Assembly: GCA_945787635.1 (NCBI GenBank)
Contig: CALZIK010000203.1
Location: 1-32,379 of the forward strand
From: Thermoanaerobaculia bacterium
Lineage (GTDB): Bacteria; Acidobacteriota; Thermoanaerobaculia; Multivoradales; JAHEKO01
Length of the DNA: 32,379 bases
Direction: 5' to 3'
Shown here: piece after piece, positions 1-8,319 of the stretch
How the letters are laid out: every line of letters starts with the position of its first letter
Position numbering within the stretch: the stretch's first letter is position 1
The notes under the pieces: generated by a model
Told to the model about the DNA's origin: nothing
Databases searched by the model: none
What the model saw: only the letters and a program-made list of their open reading frames with translations
Translations under genes and position numbers: made by a program

Positions 1-1
1 A

Positions 2-298
2 CTCGAGGCGGCCGCGGCCGCCGGTGCCCTTCGGGCCGTCGGCGTCGGCCGGCACCGCGTGCTCACGGTGAAGCCGATCGCGGGCGCCGCCGTGCTCCGG
101 GATCTGCTGCGAGAGCATTTCGCGGGCTGCAGGGTGGTCATCGTTCGAGGAACCATCGAGGCGCCGGTTATCGAGCCGGCAAAGGCTGGCTGGGCGATCC
201 GTGAGGAGGGCGGCGCCGAGAGGCCCTGGACCTCGCGGGGCCTGGCGGAGGCCCTGCGCAAGCCGCGCCTCCCGGGCTCGAGCGGCGACAGCCGATGA
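2..298 (+). CDS. C-terminal fragment of an unidentified protein
   Basis: This reading frame is open from the left edge (base 2) to a TGA at 296-298, so only about 98 C-terminal residues are visible. They begin Ala-rich, continue with a segment that looks like alternating strand and helix (VLTVKPIAGAAVLRDLL, then CRVVIVRGTIEAPVI), and end in a basic, probably disordered tail. I do not recognise the family and assign no function. The stop overlaps the next start as ATGA (295-298), the usual arrangement of translationally coupled genes, so it probably shares an operon with the aminotransferase and serA. The GTG at 57-59 is unlikely to be a true start because the coding pattern continues upstream of it. 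Confidence 0.5.
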   Translation, partial: LEAAAAAGALRAVGVGRHRVLTVKPIAGAAVLRDLLREHFAGCRVVIVRGTIEAPVIEPAKAGWAIREEGGAERPWTSRGLAEALRKPRLPGSSGDSR

Positions 299-1368
299 GA
301 CTGCCCGTTCGGTACTTCGTTCCCGGGCCGGTCTGGGTGGCGCCGGCGGTGCGCAAGGCGATGACCCGCCCGATCGTCCCTCACCGCAGCGCGGAGTTCA
401 AAAGTCTATGGACCTCGATCGCGGAGCGCCTGCAGCAAGTGTTTCGAACTCGCCAAAAAGTCCTGATCGCCACTTCGAGCGCCACCTTCGCGCTCGAGGC
501 GGCGCTGGTGTCGCTCGCGCCCGAACGATTGCTGTGCCTGACCAACGGAGCCTTCTCGGAGCGCTGGCTCGCGATCGCCCGCTCACACGGGATCGAAGCC
601 GCTCAGCTGGCGGTGGAATGGGGCTCGGCAGTGGATGGCGACCGCCTCGCGGCGGCGCTTCGCGAGCATCGGCCCGACGTCGTGACCGTGGTGCATTGCG
701 AGACCTCCACCGGAGTTCTCAATCCGATCGAAGAGCTGGCTCGGGTGGTGCGCGAAGAAAGCGCGAGCCTGGTTCTGGTCGACGCTGTGTCGTCTCTGGC
801 TGGAGCGCAGGTCGAGCCCGAGGCTTGGGGCCTCGATGTGGTCGTCACGGCGTCGCAGAAAGCCCTGGGTCTGCCCCCGGGTCTGTCTTTCTTCAGCGTG
901 TCCGAGCGCGCCTGGGAACGAGTCGACCGGGTCGAGCGGAGAGGTTTCTACACGGACTTTCGCAGATATCGGGACAAGCATGCGCTGGCCGGTCCCATCA
1001 CGACGCCGGCGATCCCGCTGGTGTACGCTTTGGACGAGCAGCTTGACCACATCCTGGCCGAGGGAATAGAGGCGCGCTGGCGCCGGCATCACAAGCTGCA
1101 GAAGAAAACCGAGGAATGGGCCGCCCGGACGGGATTCGGGTATGCTTCGCAGGAAGGAGCGAGGTCGCCGACGGTGAGTTGTCTGACGACTCCTTCCGGC
1201 GTGGCGGCCGCGGACCTCGTAGACAACTTGGCGCGCCAGGGGTTCCTGGTCGGCGGCGGCTACGGCCGGCTCAGAGATTCGACCTTTCGTATTGGGCACA
1301 TGGGTGACATCGGAAGCTCGGATCTGGAGCTGCTTTTCGAGGCCATTGTCGCTTCGGCCGGATCGTGA
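295..1368 (+). CDS. Class V aminotransferase (phosphoserine / serine-glyoxylate type)
   Basis: This is a 357-residue PLP-dependent aminotransferase of the class V fold. It opens with the FVPGP motif typical of alanine-glyoxylate and serine-glyoxylate aminotransferases and of the related phosphoserine aminotransferases of archaea and some bacteria. Visible active-site features are the cofactor Asp in LVDAVSSLAG (Asp163) and the Schiff-base lysine in VTASQKALGLPPG (Lys189). The full length fits the family (about 350-390 residues). It overlaps the upstream gene by ATGA and is followed directly by serA, so the likely role is transamination of 3-phosphohydroxypyruvate to phosphoserine. Substrate choice cannot be read from the sequence, and a serine-glyoxylate or alanine-glyoxylate enzyme remains possible. 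It does not look like the classical E. coli SerC. Confidence 0.85.
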   Translation: MRLPVRYFVPGPVWVAPAVRKAMTRPIVPHRSAEFKSLWTSIAERLQQVFRTRQKVLIATSSATFALEAALVSLAPERLLCLTNGAFSERWLAIARSHGIEAAQLAVEWGSAVDGDRLAAALREHRPDVVTVVHCETSTGVLNPIEELARVVREESASLVLVDAVSSLAGAQVEPEAWGLDVVVTASQKALGLPPGLSFFSVSERAWERVDRVERRGFYTDFRRYRDKHALAGPITTPAIPLVYALDEQLDHILAEGIEARWRRHHKLQKKTEEWAARTGFGYASQEGARSPTVSCLTTPSGVAAADLVDNLARQGFLVGGGYGRLRDSTFRIGHMGDIGSSDLELLFEAIVASAGS

Positions 1369-1403
1369 CTGCGCGGGAATGGGCAAAGCCCCCGGGGAAA
1401 CAC

Positions 1404-2990
1404 ATGCACAGAATCCTTCTCTGCGATCCGCTCGATGAATCGGGACTCGAGATCTTCCGAGCCGCTGGCGCCGAGCTTCATCAGCTTGCCGACGACGAGC
1501 GCGAACGGCTGTCGGAGCTGATCGAGAACTTCGACTCGATCGTCGTCCGCAGCCGAACCAAGGTGACCGGCGACCTCTTGCGCCGCGGCCGCAACCTCAA
1601 GGTGGTGGGCCGCGCTGGAATCGGCGTCGACAACGTGGACATCCAAACCGCCACGGATCTCGGCATTCTGGTGGTGAACGCCCCGACGGCGAACTTGATC
1701 TCGGCCACCGAGCACACCTTTGCCCTGCTGCTCGCGCTGGCTCGGAACGTGCCGGCGGCCGATCGGTCGCTGCGCGACGGCGAGTGGAATCGCAAGAGGT
1801 TTCTGGGTCGAGAGCTCGACGGCAAGACCCTGGGAGTCGTCGGGCTCGGCCGCATCGGCCAGGCCGTGGCGCATCGCGCCCGAGGCTTCGGCATGACGGT
1901 TGTCGCCTACGACCCCTACCTCGACGCCTCGGTTGCGAAGCGCCTGGAGATCGAGATGGACAGCCTCGAGGGCGTGCTCGCGGTCGCGGACGTGGTCACC
2001 CTGCACATGCCGCTGACCGACGAGACCAGGAACCTGATCTCCGCCGAACGGATCGCGCTCATGAAGCCGGGTGCGTTGCTGGTCAACTGTGCGCGGGGAG
2101 GCATCGTGGACGACAAGGCGCTTTTCGCGGCGCTCGAATCGGGGCACCTAGCGGGCGCGGCGCTCGATGTCTTCGAGGTCGAGCCGCCCGAGGACACTCG
2201 ACTGGTCCATCACCCGAACGTGGTCGGAACACCCCACATCGGTGCGCAGACTCGCGAAGCCCAGGAGCGTGTGGCGACCCAGACGGCTCGCATGGTGCTG
2301 GCCGCGCTCGACGGCTCTCTGGCCGTGACCGCCGTCAATCTACCGTTTCGGGCCGCGGGGCCCGCCGCGGAGCCGTTTCTACGGCTCGGCGAGCAGCTCG
2401 GCCGGCTCGCAAGCACCCTTCTCGGCGGGAGCCTGAAAAAGGTGCAGATCGACCTCTGGGCGGTCGAGGAAGCGGTGCGGGTTCCGGTTTCGATCGCCGC
2501 CGTCCGGGGCGCTCTGAGGCCGTTCCTGGGCGAGACCGTCAACTTCGTCAATGCCGAGAAGCTCGCGGAAGATCGCGGCGTCGAGGTCGTCCGCGCGACG
2601 CACCGCAAGACCAGCGAGTACCCGCAGCTGGTCGGAGTCACAGTGAGCGGCGAGGGCGGCGCGGTCGAGATCGCCGGCACGGTCTTCGGAGAGGCCGATC
2701 TGCGCGTGGTCCGCTACGATTCCTACCGGCTGGAGTTTCGACCAGAAGGCTGCCTGCTGATGTTGAGAAACAGCGACGTGCCTGGGGTCGTCGGTCGCGT
2801 GGGAACTCTTCTCGGAGAGGCCGCGGTCAACATCGCCGACATCCACCTGGCTCGAGGCCCGGCAGAGCCGTCCGGAGCGGTCGATGCCGTCGCGGTGATT
2901 CGTCTGGATCAGCGGCCCGCCGAGGAAGTTCTCGACCGGTTGCGGGCGCTGCCCGAGGTTAGCCGAGCCCAGCTGGTCGATCTCGAGTAG
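1404..2990 (+). CDS. serA: D-3-phosphoglycerate dehydrogenase, long form with ACT domain
   Basis: SerA oxidises 3-phosphoglycerate to 3-phosphohydroxypyruvate with NAD+, the first committed step of serine synthesis. The 528-residue protein has the long bacterial layout: catalytic and NAD domains (residues 1-315), an intervening domain (about 320-450) and a C-terminal ACT domain (about 455-528) that usually senses serine. Visible motifs are GLGRIG (147-152) for NAD, NCARGG with catalytic Arg231, DVFEVEPP with Glu260, and TPHIGA with His278. I chose the ATG at 1404 because a purine-rich GGGGAAA lies just upstream and the protein then starts like its relatives (HRILLCDPL). An in-frame GTG at 1365 would add 13 unconserved residues and overlap the aminotransferase stop. 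Confidence 0.95.
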   Translation: MHRILLCDPLDESGLEIFRAAGAELHQLADDERERLSELIENFDSIVVRSRTKVTGDLLRRGRNLKVVGRAGIGVDNVDIQTATDLGILVVNAPTANLISATEHTFALLLALARNVPAADRSLRDGEWNRKRFLGRELDGKTLGVVGLGRIGQAVAHRARGFGMTVVAYDPYLDASVAKRLEIEMDSLEGVLAVADVVTLHMPLTDETRNLISAERIALMKPGALLVNCARGGIVDDKALFAALESGHLAGAALDVFEVEPPEDTRLVHHPNVVGTPHIGAQTREAQERVATQTARMVLAALDGSLAVTAVNLPFRAAGPAAEPFLRLGEQLGRLASTLLGGSLKKVQIDLWAVEEAVRVPVSIAAVRGALRPFLGETVNFVNAEKLAEDRGVEVVRATHRKTSEYPQLVGVTVSGEGGAVEIAGTVFGEADLRVVRYDSYRLEFRPEGCLLMLRNSDVPGVVGRVGTLLGEAAVNIADIHLARGPAEPSGAVDAVAVIRLDQRPAEEVLDRLRALPEVSRAQLVDLE

Positions 2991-3024
2991 CGTTGGTCGG
3001 CGACGGGTCTCGGGCCGAGCCCGC

Positions 3025-3858
3025 TCAGCCCTTCGTGAGCACGCCTCGAAAGGCGACGACGGTCAGATCGTCGGGCTTGCCGTCGGAGGTGTCCATCCGC
3101 GCCCTGGCGCGATCGGTGAGCTCGTCGAGCGCATCGGTCAATCTCCGACTACCGGTCAGACCGTCTCGAATCTCGTCCACAGAGAGGTTGTCGGTGAGGC
3201 CGTCACTCGCCACCAGGACGACGTCTCGCTGGGCGAGAGCGATCTCCGGGCCGACCTCGATACGCATTTCGGGCGATCCCAGGTAGTTCGACACCACTTG
3301 CGCTTCGTCGTGCTCGCGGGCGTCGCTTTCATCCACCCAACCGGAAGCCACCGCGTAGCCGGCCGGGGAGTGCGAGACGCTCTGGAACTTTATCTTGCCT
3401 CGGCCGCCGAAAATCAGGATAGCCGAGTCCCCACTGTGGAACGGTCGCGCGATGCCCTCTTCGATGCCGACCACCGCCAGGGTGGTGGCCGCTCCGATCC
3501 CGAGCTCGAGGATGTTCCGATTCGCGGTCTCGAACCCGTCGAGCACCGCGGCACGCAGCGAACGGCCGTCCTGGCGAGCTTCCTCGGCCGCGGCCGTGAT
3601 GCCCGCGATCGCGATTGCAGCCGCGCGCTCTCCCGCCGGCGCTCCGCCGAACCCGTCGGCGACTGCCAGGATCGCACCTTGTTCGGGGAGCTCGACCACG
3701 GCCGCGGCGTCCTCGTTGTCGCCGGTTCGAATCGGCGACGTACGGGTGATCACGGCGATCTCGGATCCGGCGAGCGGTGACGAGTAGGCGGCAACCAGAT
3801 TCGTGGCCTGATAGATGCGGCTCGGGTCACCGGAGGGTAAATCGGGATTCCTGGTCAT
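3025..3858 (-). CDS. PP2C-family Ser/Thr protein phosphatase
   Basis: This is a 277-residue PPM/PP2C metal-dependent phosphatase that probably removes phosphate from Ser/Thr residues of proteins. The metal-binding motifs are visible: RTGDNEDA (44-51), VADGFGG (66-72; Asp68 with the adjacent Gly), GDS (143-145), ASDGLTDN (218-225) and PDDLTVVAF near the C-terminus (Asp263/Asp264). There is no signal peptide or membrane segment, so it should be cytoplasmic. The start at 3858 lies 4 bp after the stop of the kinase gene upstream on the same strand. A longer open frame back to 4038 exists but would overlap the kinase by about 175 bp and adds no domain. Context suggests that it reverses the work of the neighbouring kinase. 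It converges on serA across a 34-bp gap. Confidence 0.9.
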   Translation of the reverse strand: MTRNPDLPSGDPSRIYQATNLVAAYSSPLAGSEIAVITRTSPIRTGDNEDAAAVVELPEQGAILAVADGFGGAPAGERAAAIAIAGITAAAEEARQDGRSLRAAVLDGFETANRNILELGIGAATTLAVVGIEEGIARPFHSGDSAILIFGGRGKIKFQSVSHSPAGYAVASGWVDESDAREHDEAQVVSNYLGSPEMRIEVGPEIALAQRDVVLVASDGLTDNLSVDEIRDGLTGSRRLTDALDELTDRARARMDTSDGKPDDLTVVAFRGVLTKG

Positions 3859-3862
3859 TGGA

Positions 3863-5221
3863 TCATGGCTTTCGTACCGGACGGCCGCACCATGGGCAGA
3901 AGCTCCAGAACTCGGAGGCGATACCCCAATGGCATTTCGGGCAAGCCTCCCGAGTGCCGGCGAGGCGCCATGGCTTGCGGACTTTTTGATGACACCACGG
4001 GCAGTAGCGCATGAACAGCATGAGGTCTTTTCGGTCACAGGCGCGATTGGCGCATTTCGACTGGTAGCGACGGTCCGAGTATTCTCGGTTGCCGTCGCTT
4101 TCGAATCCCGATCCGTAGCACCACGGACAGAAGCGCCAGTCGAGCTTCATGCCGCGGTTGCAGCGCGGACAGTGCACGGGAAACGTCGTCTCCGAGCGGT
4201 GTGACTTGCGGTCCGTGCCACACCAGGGACAGTGGGTCATCGGCTCCGACACCGGTCCCTTGCAGCGAGTGCAGGAATAGCGAGGCTCTAGCTGCTTGCC
4301 GAAGCGGCGCTTGAACTCCCGCTTTTGCACCGACTGCCATGCCGGACGCGACGGGTTCGGCGAGCGCACAGTGCGTTTCCTCCGCGCGGAGCTGGCGCTC
4401 TTCCGCCGGGCTCGCTGAAACGCGAGCAGCATCGCGTTCCCGTCGGCGAAGCGTCGTCGCGGGTCGATCGCCAGTGCGCGCTCCAGAACCTTCAGGGTCG
4501 GATCGCCGACCTTCCTTCGAAGCCGGCGGTGTCCGCGGGGCGGCCAATCGAACGGCCACTCGGGCAGACACCCGGAGAGCGTCTTGTAGATGACCAGTCC
4601 GAGAGAGAAAACGTCCGATCGCCGGGACGGTTTTCCCATGGCCTGCTCGGGAGCGACGTAACCCACCGTGCCCGAACCGGAGGCGTGCACGGTCTGCATC
4701 GCGATCTTGGCGATGCCGAAGTCGGTCAGCCGGACCTCGTTGCCGTTGAACAAGATGAAGTTCTCCGGCTTGATGTCGCAATGAATCACCCCCTGGTCGT
4801 GGGCGAACGAGACGGCCGCGAGAGCCTGTTCAGCGAAGTTGAGCGCCTTGGCGGTGGCCAGCCGGCGGGTGAGCCTCTCACCCAGGGTCTCTTCGCCGAG
4901 CGCGGTCACTGCGACAAAGTGCCCGTTGATGAAGTCTGCCGTCTTCAGGCTGAGAATGTTGGGATGATCCAGGCGCGCGGCGAGTCGTACTTCGGCGCGA
5001 AAGCTGTCGAGTACTTCCCGGGTGAGCAGGCTGCCGTAGGGGACTTTGAGGGCCACGCGCACGCCCTCAATAGTGTCCTGCGCCGCGTAGACACGAGCGA
5101 ATCCGCCCTCGCCGAGTCGCCGGATGATCTTGTACTTGCCGAGCCTGTGGCCGCGTCGGAAGAGGTTCGAGCGATCCGGGCTCACCGGGCGGATCGGATG
5201 ATGTTTGTCCGAGCGAGTCAT
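3863..5221 (-). CDS. Soluble Ser/Thr protein kinase with four C-terminal zinc ribbons
   Basis: This is a Hanks-type kinase of 452 residues. The kinase domain (about 28-270) shows the glycine loop GEGGFARV (37-44), the ATP lysine (Lys59, VALKV), the catalytic loop HCDIKPEN (147-154), DFG (167-169) and APE (190-192), so it should be active; the HCD variant replaces the Arg of HRD. A basic linker (about 270-315) leads to eight Cys pairs forming four zinc-ribbon-like units: C317/C320 with CPWC 331-334, C351/C354 with CPWC 365-368, C390/C395 with CPWC 407-410, and C427/C430 with CPWC 442-445. There is no transmembrane helix or PASTA domain. I chose ATG 5221 because the kinase homology begins shortly after it; the frame is open to 5395 but that extension looks non-coding. 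It is followed 4 bp later by the PP2C gene. Confidence 0.9.
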   Translation of the reverse strand: MTRSDKHHPIRPVSPDRSNLFRRGHRLGKYKIIRRLGEGGFARVYAAQDTIEGVRVALKVPYGSLLTREVLDSFRAEVRLAARLDHPNILSLKTADFINGHFVAVTALGEETLGERLTRRLATAKALNFAEQALAAVSFAHDQGVIHCDIKPENFILFNGNEVRLTDFGIAKIAMQTVHASGSGTVGYVAPEQAMGKPSRRSDVFSLGLVIYKTLSGCLPEWPFDWPPRGHRRLRRKVGDPTLKVLERALAIDPRRRFADGNAMLLAFQRARRKSASSARRKRTVRSPNPSRPAWQSVQKREFKRRFGKQLEPRYSCTRCKGPVSEPMTHCPWCGTDRKSHRSETTFPVHCPRCNRGMKLDWRFCPWCYGSGFESDGNREYSDRRYQSKCANRACDRKDLMLFMRYCPWCHQKVRKPWRLAGTREACPKCHWGIASEFWSFCPWCGRPVRKP

Positions 5222-5400
5222 CGAAAGGCTTTCGAGGCCAGATCCTAGCCGTCTCGGTCGCCGGCGGGAAGCGCGGGCGCTGAGAAAAGGACTATTGACA
5301 GAGCCCTGAAAATGGGTGAGCGTTTGCTTCAGAAACCGCCAGAGGTCTACCGAGAGTCCAGAACAGCCCGAAACAGGACACCTTTTTGGGAGCACTTGCG

Positions 5401-5853
5401 ATGGGTGCCAGACTATTCGTTGGAAACCTGAACCCGCAAACCACCAAGGATCGGCTGGTGCGGTTCTTCTCTCCCGCCGGCAAAGTCGTTTCGGTCAGCG
5501 TGCCCGTGGATCGGGCGACCGGCCGCTCCCGCGGATTCGCCTTCATCGAGCTCGAGGATCGAGAGGCTGCGCAGCAGGCCTTCGAGGTCTGCGACGGTCG
5601 CGAGCTCGATGGCCAGGAGGTGCGCCTCAGTTGGGCGCGAGATCGAGACGGCGGCGGGCGACCGAGGGCCGCGAGCGGAGCGCGTCCGCCGCTGAGCGAT
5701 GAGCCCGAGGCGGTCGACGAACGCAGGGGCGAGGCCCGCTCGGTACGATCGATCGACGACTACGTGGACGAGCGCTCGGAAAGGCCGCGCGGACACGGCA
5801 AGCACGGTTGCGATCGAAAGCGCGGGCGGGGCACGCGCCGATGGATCGAATGA
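5401..5853 (+). CDS. RRM-domain RNA-binding protein
   Basis: This is a 150-residue protein with one N-terminal RNA-recognition motif (residues 3-80). The RNP2 motif LFVGNL (5-10) and the RNP1 motif RGFAFIEL (44-51) are intact, including the aromatic residues that stack on RNA bases. The rest is a low-complexity Arg/Gly/Asp/Glu-rich tail (about 80-150) of the kind often seen on bacterial and cyanobacterial RRM proteins. Such proteins bind single-stranded RNA; the target here is unknown. The start is ATG 5401, preceded by GGGAG at 5388-5392 with 8-nt spacing. It diverges from the kinase gene across 179 bp and is followed 38 bp later by the ankyrin gene on the same strand. Confidence 0.9.
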   Translation: MGARLFVGNLNPQTTKDRLVRFFSPAGKVVSVSVPVDRATGRSRGFAFIELEDREAAQQAFEVCDGRELDGQEVRLSWARDRDGGGRPRAASGARPPLSDEPEAVDERRGEARSVRSIDDYVDERSERPRGHGKHGCDRKRGRGTRRWIE

Positions 5854-5891
5854 ACTCCGGGCTGTAACCATGTAATCACGGAGGGTTGGTC

Positions 5892-6380
5892 ATGACGGAT
5901 CCTTTTTCGCTGATACTGGGTTGCTCTCTGATCGTGGCGGTGATGACCGTCCAAAGGCCGGTCGCCGGACGCAAGCGGATCGACGCCGCGCTTTGCGACG
6001 CCGCCTCCATCGGTGACCTGCGAGCCATCAAGCGTCTGTTGGCGGACGGGGTGAGTGAGGACAGCGCCGACGAGGACGGCATGACCGCGCTCATGGCCGC
6101 CTCGTTTTGCGGCCAGGTGAAGGCGGTGCAGGCGTTGCTCGATGCCGGCGCCGATCCGGACACCCAGGACGTCTCCGGAACGACCGCCCTGATGAACGCA
6201 GTCCTCGCCAGCGGGGAAATGGATCAGGGCGAGACCCATCCGATCTTCTTCGAGATCGTCGAGCTCCTGCTCGACGCCGACGCCGATGTCGAGATCGAGG
6301 ACGAGGACGGTTTGACCGCGCGCGACCACGCCCTCGCCTACAGTTTGATGGACGCCGCGGAGCGGCTCGCCGAGAGGTAG
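5892..6380 (+). CDS. Ankyrin-repeat protein with N-terminal membrane anchor
   Basis: This 162-residue protein starts with a hydrophobic segment (about residues 4-21) that could be a membrane anchor or uncleaved signal, followed by a short basic stretch. Residues 30-160 form about four ankyrin repeats, seen as GDLRAIKRLLADG, DGMTALMAASFCGQVKAVQ, SGTTALMNAVL and DGLTARDHALAY. Ankyrin repeats mediate protein-protein contacts, so a binding or scaffold role is likely, but no partner is evident. The start is ATG 5892, preceded by a strong Shine-Dalgarno GGAGGG (5880-5885) with 6-nt spacing. It ends 13 bp before the stop of the convergent M14 gene. Confidence 0.8.
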   Translation: MTDPFSLILGCSLIVAVMTVQRPVAGRKRIDAALCDAASIGDLRAIKRLLADGVSEDSADEDGMTALMAASFCGQVKAVQALLDAGADPDTQDVSGTTALMNAVLASGEMDQGETHPIFFEIVELLLDADADVEIEDEDGLTARDHALAYSLMDAAERLAER

Positions 6381-6393
6381 GAGAAACGGGCGG

Positions 6394-7410
6394 CTAGCTG
6401 CCGCGCCAGTCTTCGGGCAGCAGCTCTTGCTCGAGGAGCATGCCCTCGGGCAGCCGCTCATCGAGGCAGGCTAGATGAAACAGGGCGTCGCCCTGATGCA
6501 CCAGCGGGAGGTTGAGCCGGCCGATGACGATGCCGTGGACCGGGCTCTTGACCGCTGTCGCCCCCTCGCCGAAGGGGTCCGAGATGACTCCCAGGGTTTC
6601 GCCCTCTTCGACGTTCGCGCCCAGGCGGATCGCGCCGTGGTGGACGCCGGAGATGGGAGCACGGACCCAGGTGCTGGCTTCGGCCACGAGGGACCTCGAG
6701 CTCGTCGTGGTGTTTCGTCGCGGCGGTAGCATGCCGATCGCCCGCATCACCGCGTTGACGCCCTTCAAACCGAAGCGAATGGCCTCTTCGCTGTAGCGCA
6801 AGGCCTCACCGCCCTCGTAGACGAGTATCGGAATGCCTCGATCGACGCCCTCTTGGCGCAGTGAACCGTCGCGCATGTTCGAGTTGATGATCACCGGTGC
6901 TCCGAAGGCACGCGCGAGTCTCGCGGTCTCGGGATCTTCCATCGCGGCTCGGATCTGAGGCAGGTTGCCGCGGTGGTTGGAGCCCGTGTGGAGGTCTATG
7001 CCGTGGGTGGAGGAGGTCACGACCTCTCTCATGAAGGTCTGGGCCAGTCTCGACGCCAGCGATCCGCCGCCGCTGCCGGGGAAGCTCCGGTTCAGATCCC
7101 TGCGATCGGGGAGATATCTGGATTGGTTGACGAAGCCGAAGACGTTGACGACCGGAATCGCCAGCAGGGTGCCCTTGAGGCGGCCCAGGTTCTTGCGGGC
7201 AAGCAGTCGCCGGATGATCTCGATGCCGCAGATCTCGTCGCCGTGAATCGCCGCGCTCACGAAAAGGCACGGGCCCGGCCGGCGGCCGTGAACCACGTGC
7301 ACCAACAGGTCGATCTCAGAGTGGTTGTAGAGGCGCGCGACGGGCAGGTTGACCGTGGCCCGCTGCCCGGGATCGACCTGCGCTCCGCCGAGTCTGATCG
7401 GCTTCTGCAC
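6394..7410 (-). CDS. M14-type succinylglutamate desuccinylase/aspartoacylase family protein
   Basis: This is a 338-residue zinc carboxypeptidase-fold hydrolase of the AstE/AspA group. Zinc and catalytic residues are visible: AIHGDE (His56, Glu59), RDLNRSFPG (104-112, substrate carboxylate binding), DLHTG (His141) and VYEGGE (catalytic Glu near 199). A C-terminal beta-rich domain (about 240-325) ends the protein, as in relatives. Members remove acyl groups from amino acids or cut terminal amide bonds. Here the gene is the last of a run with rimK and an RimK-associated protease, so the substrate may be a glutamylated protein or a glutamyl compound rather than succinylglutamate; that is inference. 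It begins with GTG 3 bp after the rimK stop. Confidence 0.88.
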   Translation of the reverse strand: MQKPIRLGGAQVDPGQRATVNLPVARLYNHSEIDLLVHVVHGRRPGPCLFVSAAIHGDEICGIEIIRRLLARKNLGRLKGTLLAIPVVNVFGFVNQSRYLPDRRDLNRSFPGSGGGSLASRLAQTFMREVVTSSTHGIDLHTGSNHRGNLPQIRAAMEDPETARLARAFGAPVIINSNMRDGSLRQEGVDRGIPILVYEGGEALRYSEEAIRFGLKGVNAVMRAIGMLPPRRNTTTSSRSLVAEASTWVRAPISGVHHGAIRLGANVEEGETLGVISDPFGEGATAVKSPVHGIVIGRLNLPLVHQGDALFHLACLDERLPEGMLLEQELLPEDWRGS

Positions 7411-7413
7411 GCT

Positions 7414-8319
7414 CTAGCCGCGCCCTCGGGTCTTGGTCTTGCCCGCGGCGGCGTTCGCCTCGATGAACTCGACGACCTTGCCCGCGATGTCCTGGCCGCT
7501 CGCAGTCTCTATTCCTTCGAGCCCGGGTGAAGAGTTGACCTCCATGACCACCGGACCGTGGTTGGATCGCAAGAGATCGACGCCCGCCACGTTGAGTCCC
7601 ATGATCCCGGCCGCGCGCACTGCAGTGGACCTCTCCTCGGGGCTGATCTTGGCGATCGACGCCTTGCCGCCGCGATGCAGGTTGGACCGAAACTCACCTT
7701 CTTTTCCCTGGCGGCTCATCACCGCCGCGACCTTGCCGCCGATGACGAAGCAACGCAGGTCCCGGCCGCCGGCTTCCTTGATGAACTCCTGCACCAGGAT
7801 GTTGGCCTCGAGTCCTCGGAAGGCCTCGATCACGCTATGGGCCGCGGACTGCGTCTCCGCCAGGACGACGCCGATGCCCTGGGTTCCCTCGAGGAGCTTG
7901 ACGACCAGGGGCGCGCCGCCGACCATGTCGATCAAGTCGTCGGTGTACCTGGTCGAGTGGGCGAAACCGGTGACCGGAAGGCCGATACCCTTGCGTGCCA
8001 GCAACTGAAACGATCGCAGCTTGTCCCGCGAGCGGCTGATCGCGACGGACTCGTTGAGGCAGTAGACTCCCATCATCTCGAACTGGCGCACGACGGCGGT
8101 TCCGAAGAAGGTCACCGAGGCGCCGACCCTGGGAATGATCGCGTCGAAACCGTCCAGGTTCTTTCCGGCGTAGTGGATCGAGGGGCGGTGGGTGGTGATA
8201 TTCATGTAGCAGCGCAGGGGGTCGATCACTTCGGCCGTATGACCGCGCTCCCCAGCCGCCTCGACGAGGCGTCGAGTCGAGTAGAGCTGTGCGTTGCGGG
8301 AGAGTATTCCGATCTTCAA
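7414..8319 (-). CDS. rimK: RimK-family ATP-grasp alpha-L-glutamate ligase
   Basis: RimK uses ATP to add glutamate residues, classically to the C-terminus of ribosomal protein S6. The 301-residue protein has the E. coli length, a pre-ATP-grasp domain with [10 protein letters not shown], and ATP-grasp motifs including [30 protein letters not shown] and the metal-binding [13 protein letters not shown]. The start is a TTG at 8319, supported by AGGAG 8 nt upstream, by the family N-terminus KIGILSRN and by a TTGA overlap with the stop of the protease gene (8316-8319). A much longer open frame reaching back to 8769 only reads the protease gene in the wrong frame. The basic KTKTRGRG tail is unremarkable. 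Confidence 0.93.
   Translation of the reverse strand: MKIGILSRNAQLYSTRRLVEAAGERGHTAEVIDPLRCYMNITTHRPSIHYAGKNLDGFDAIIPRVGASVTFFGTAVVRQFEMMGVYCLNESVAISRSRDKLRSFQLLARKGIGLPVTGFAHSTRYTDDLIDMVGGAPLVVKLLEGTQGIGVVLAETQSAAHSVIEAFRGLEANILVQEFIKEAGGRDLRCFVIGGKVAAVMSRQGKEGEFRSNLHRGGKASIAKISPEERSTAVRAAGIMGLNVAGVDLLRSNHGPVVMEVNSSPGLEGIETASGQDIAGKVVEFIEANAAAGKTKTRGRG

Noticed and set aside
1784-2962. 392-codon plus-strand open frame inside serA
   Set aside because: Arg/Gly-rich translation with no recognisable domain, fully contained in serA in another frame.
2991-3024. Possible terminator between convergent serA and PP2C genes
   Set aside because: Complementary GC stretches exist, but the best pairing has a one-base loop or several mismatches and no T-run follows.
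5295-5300. TTGACA upstream of the RRM gene
   Set aside because: A perfect -35 hexamer, but no -10-like hexamer occurs 16-19 bp downstream, so I did not call a promoter.
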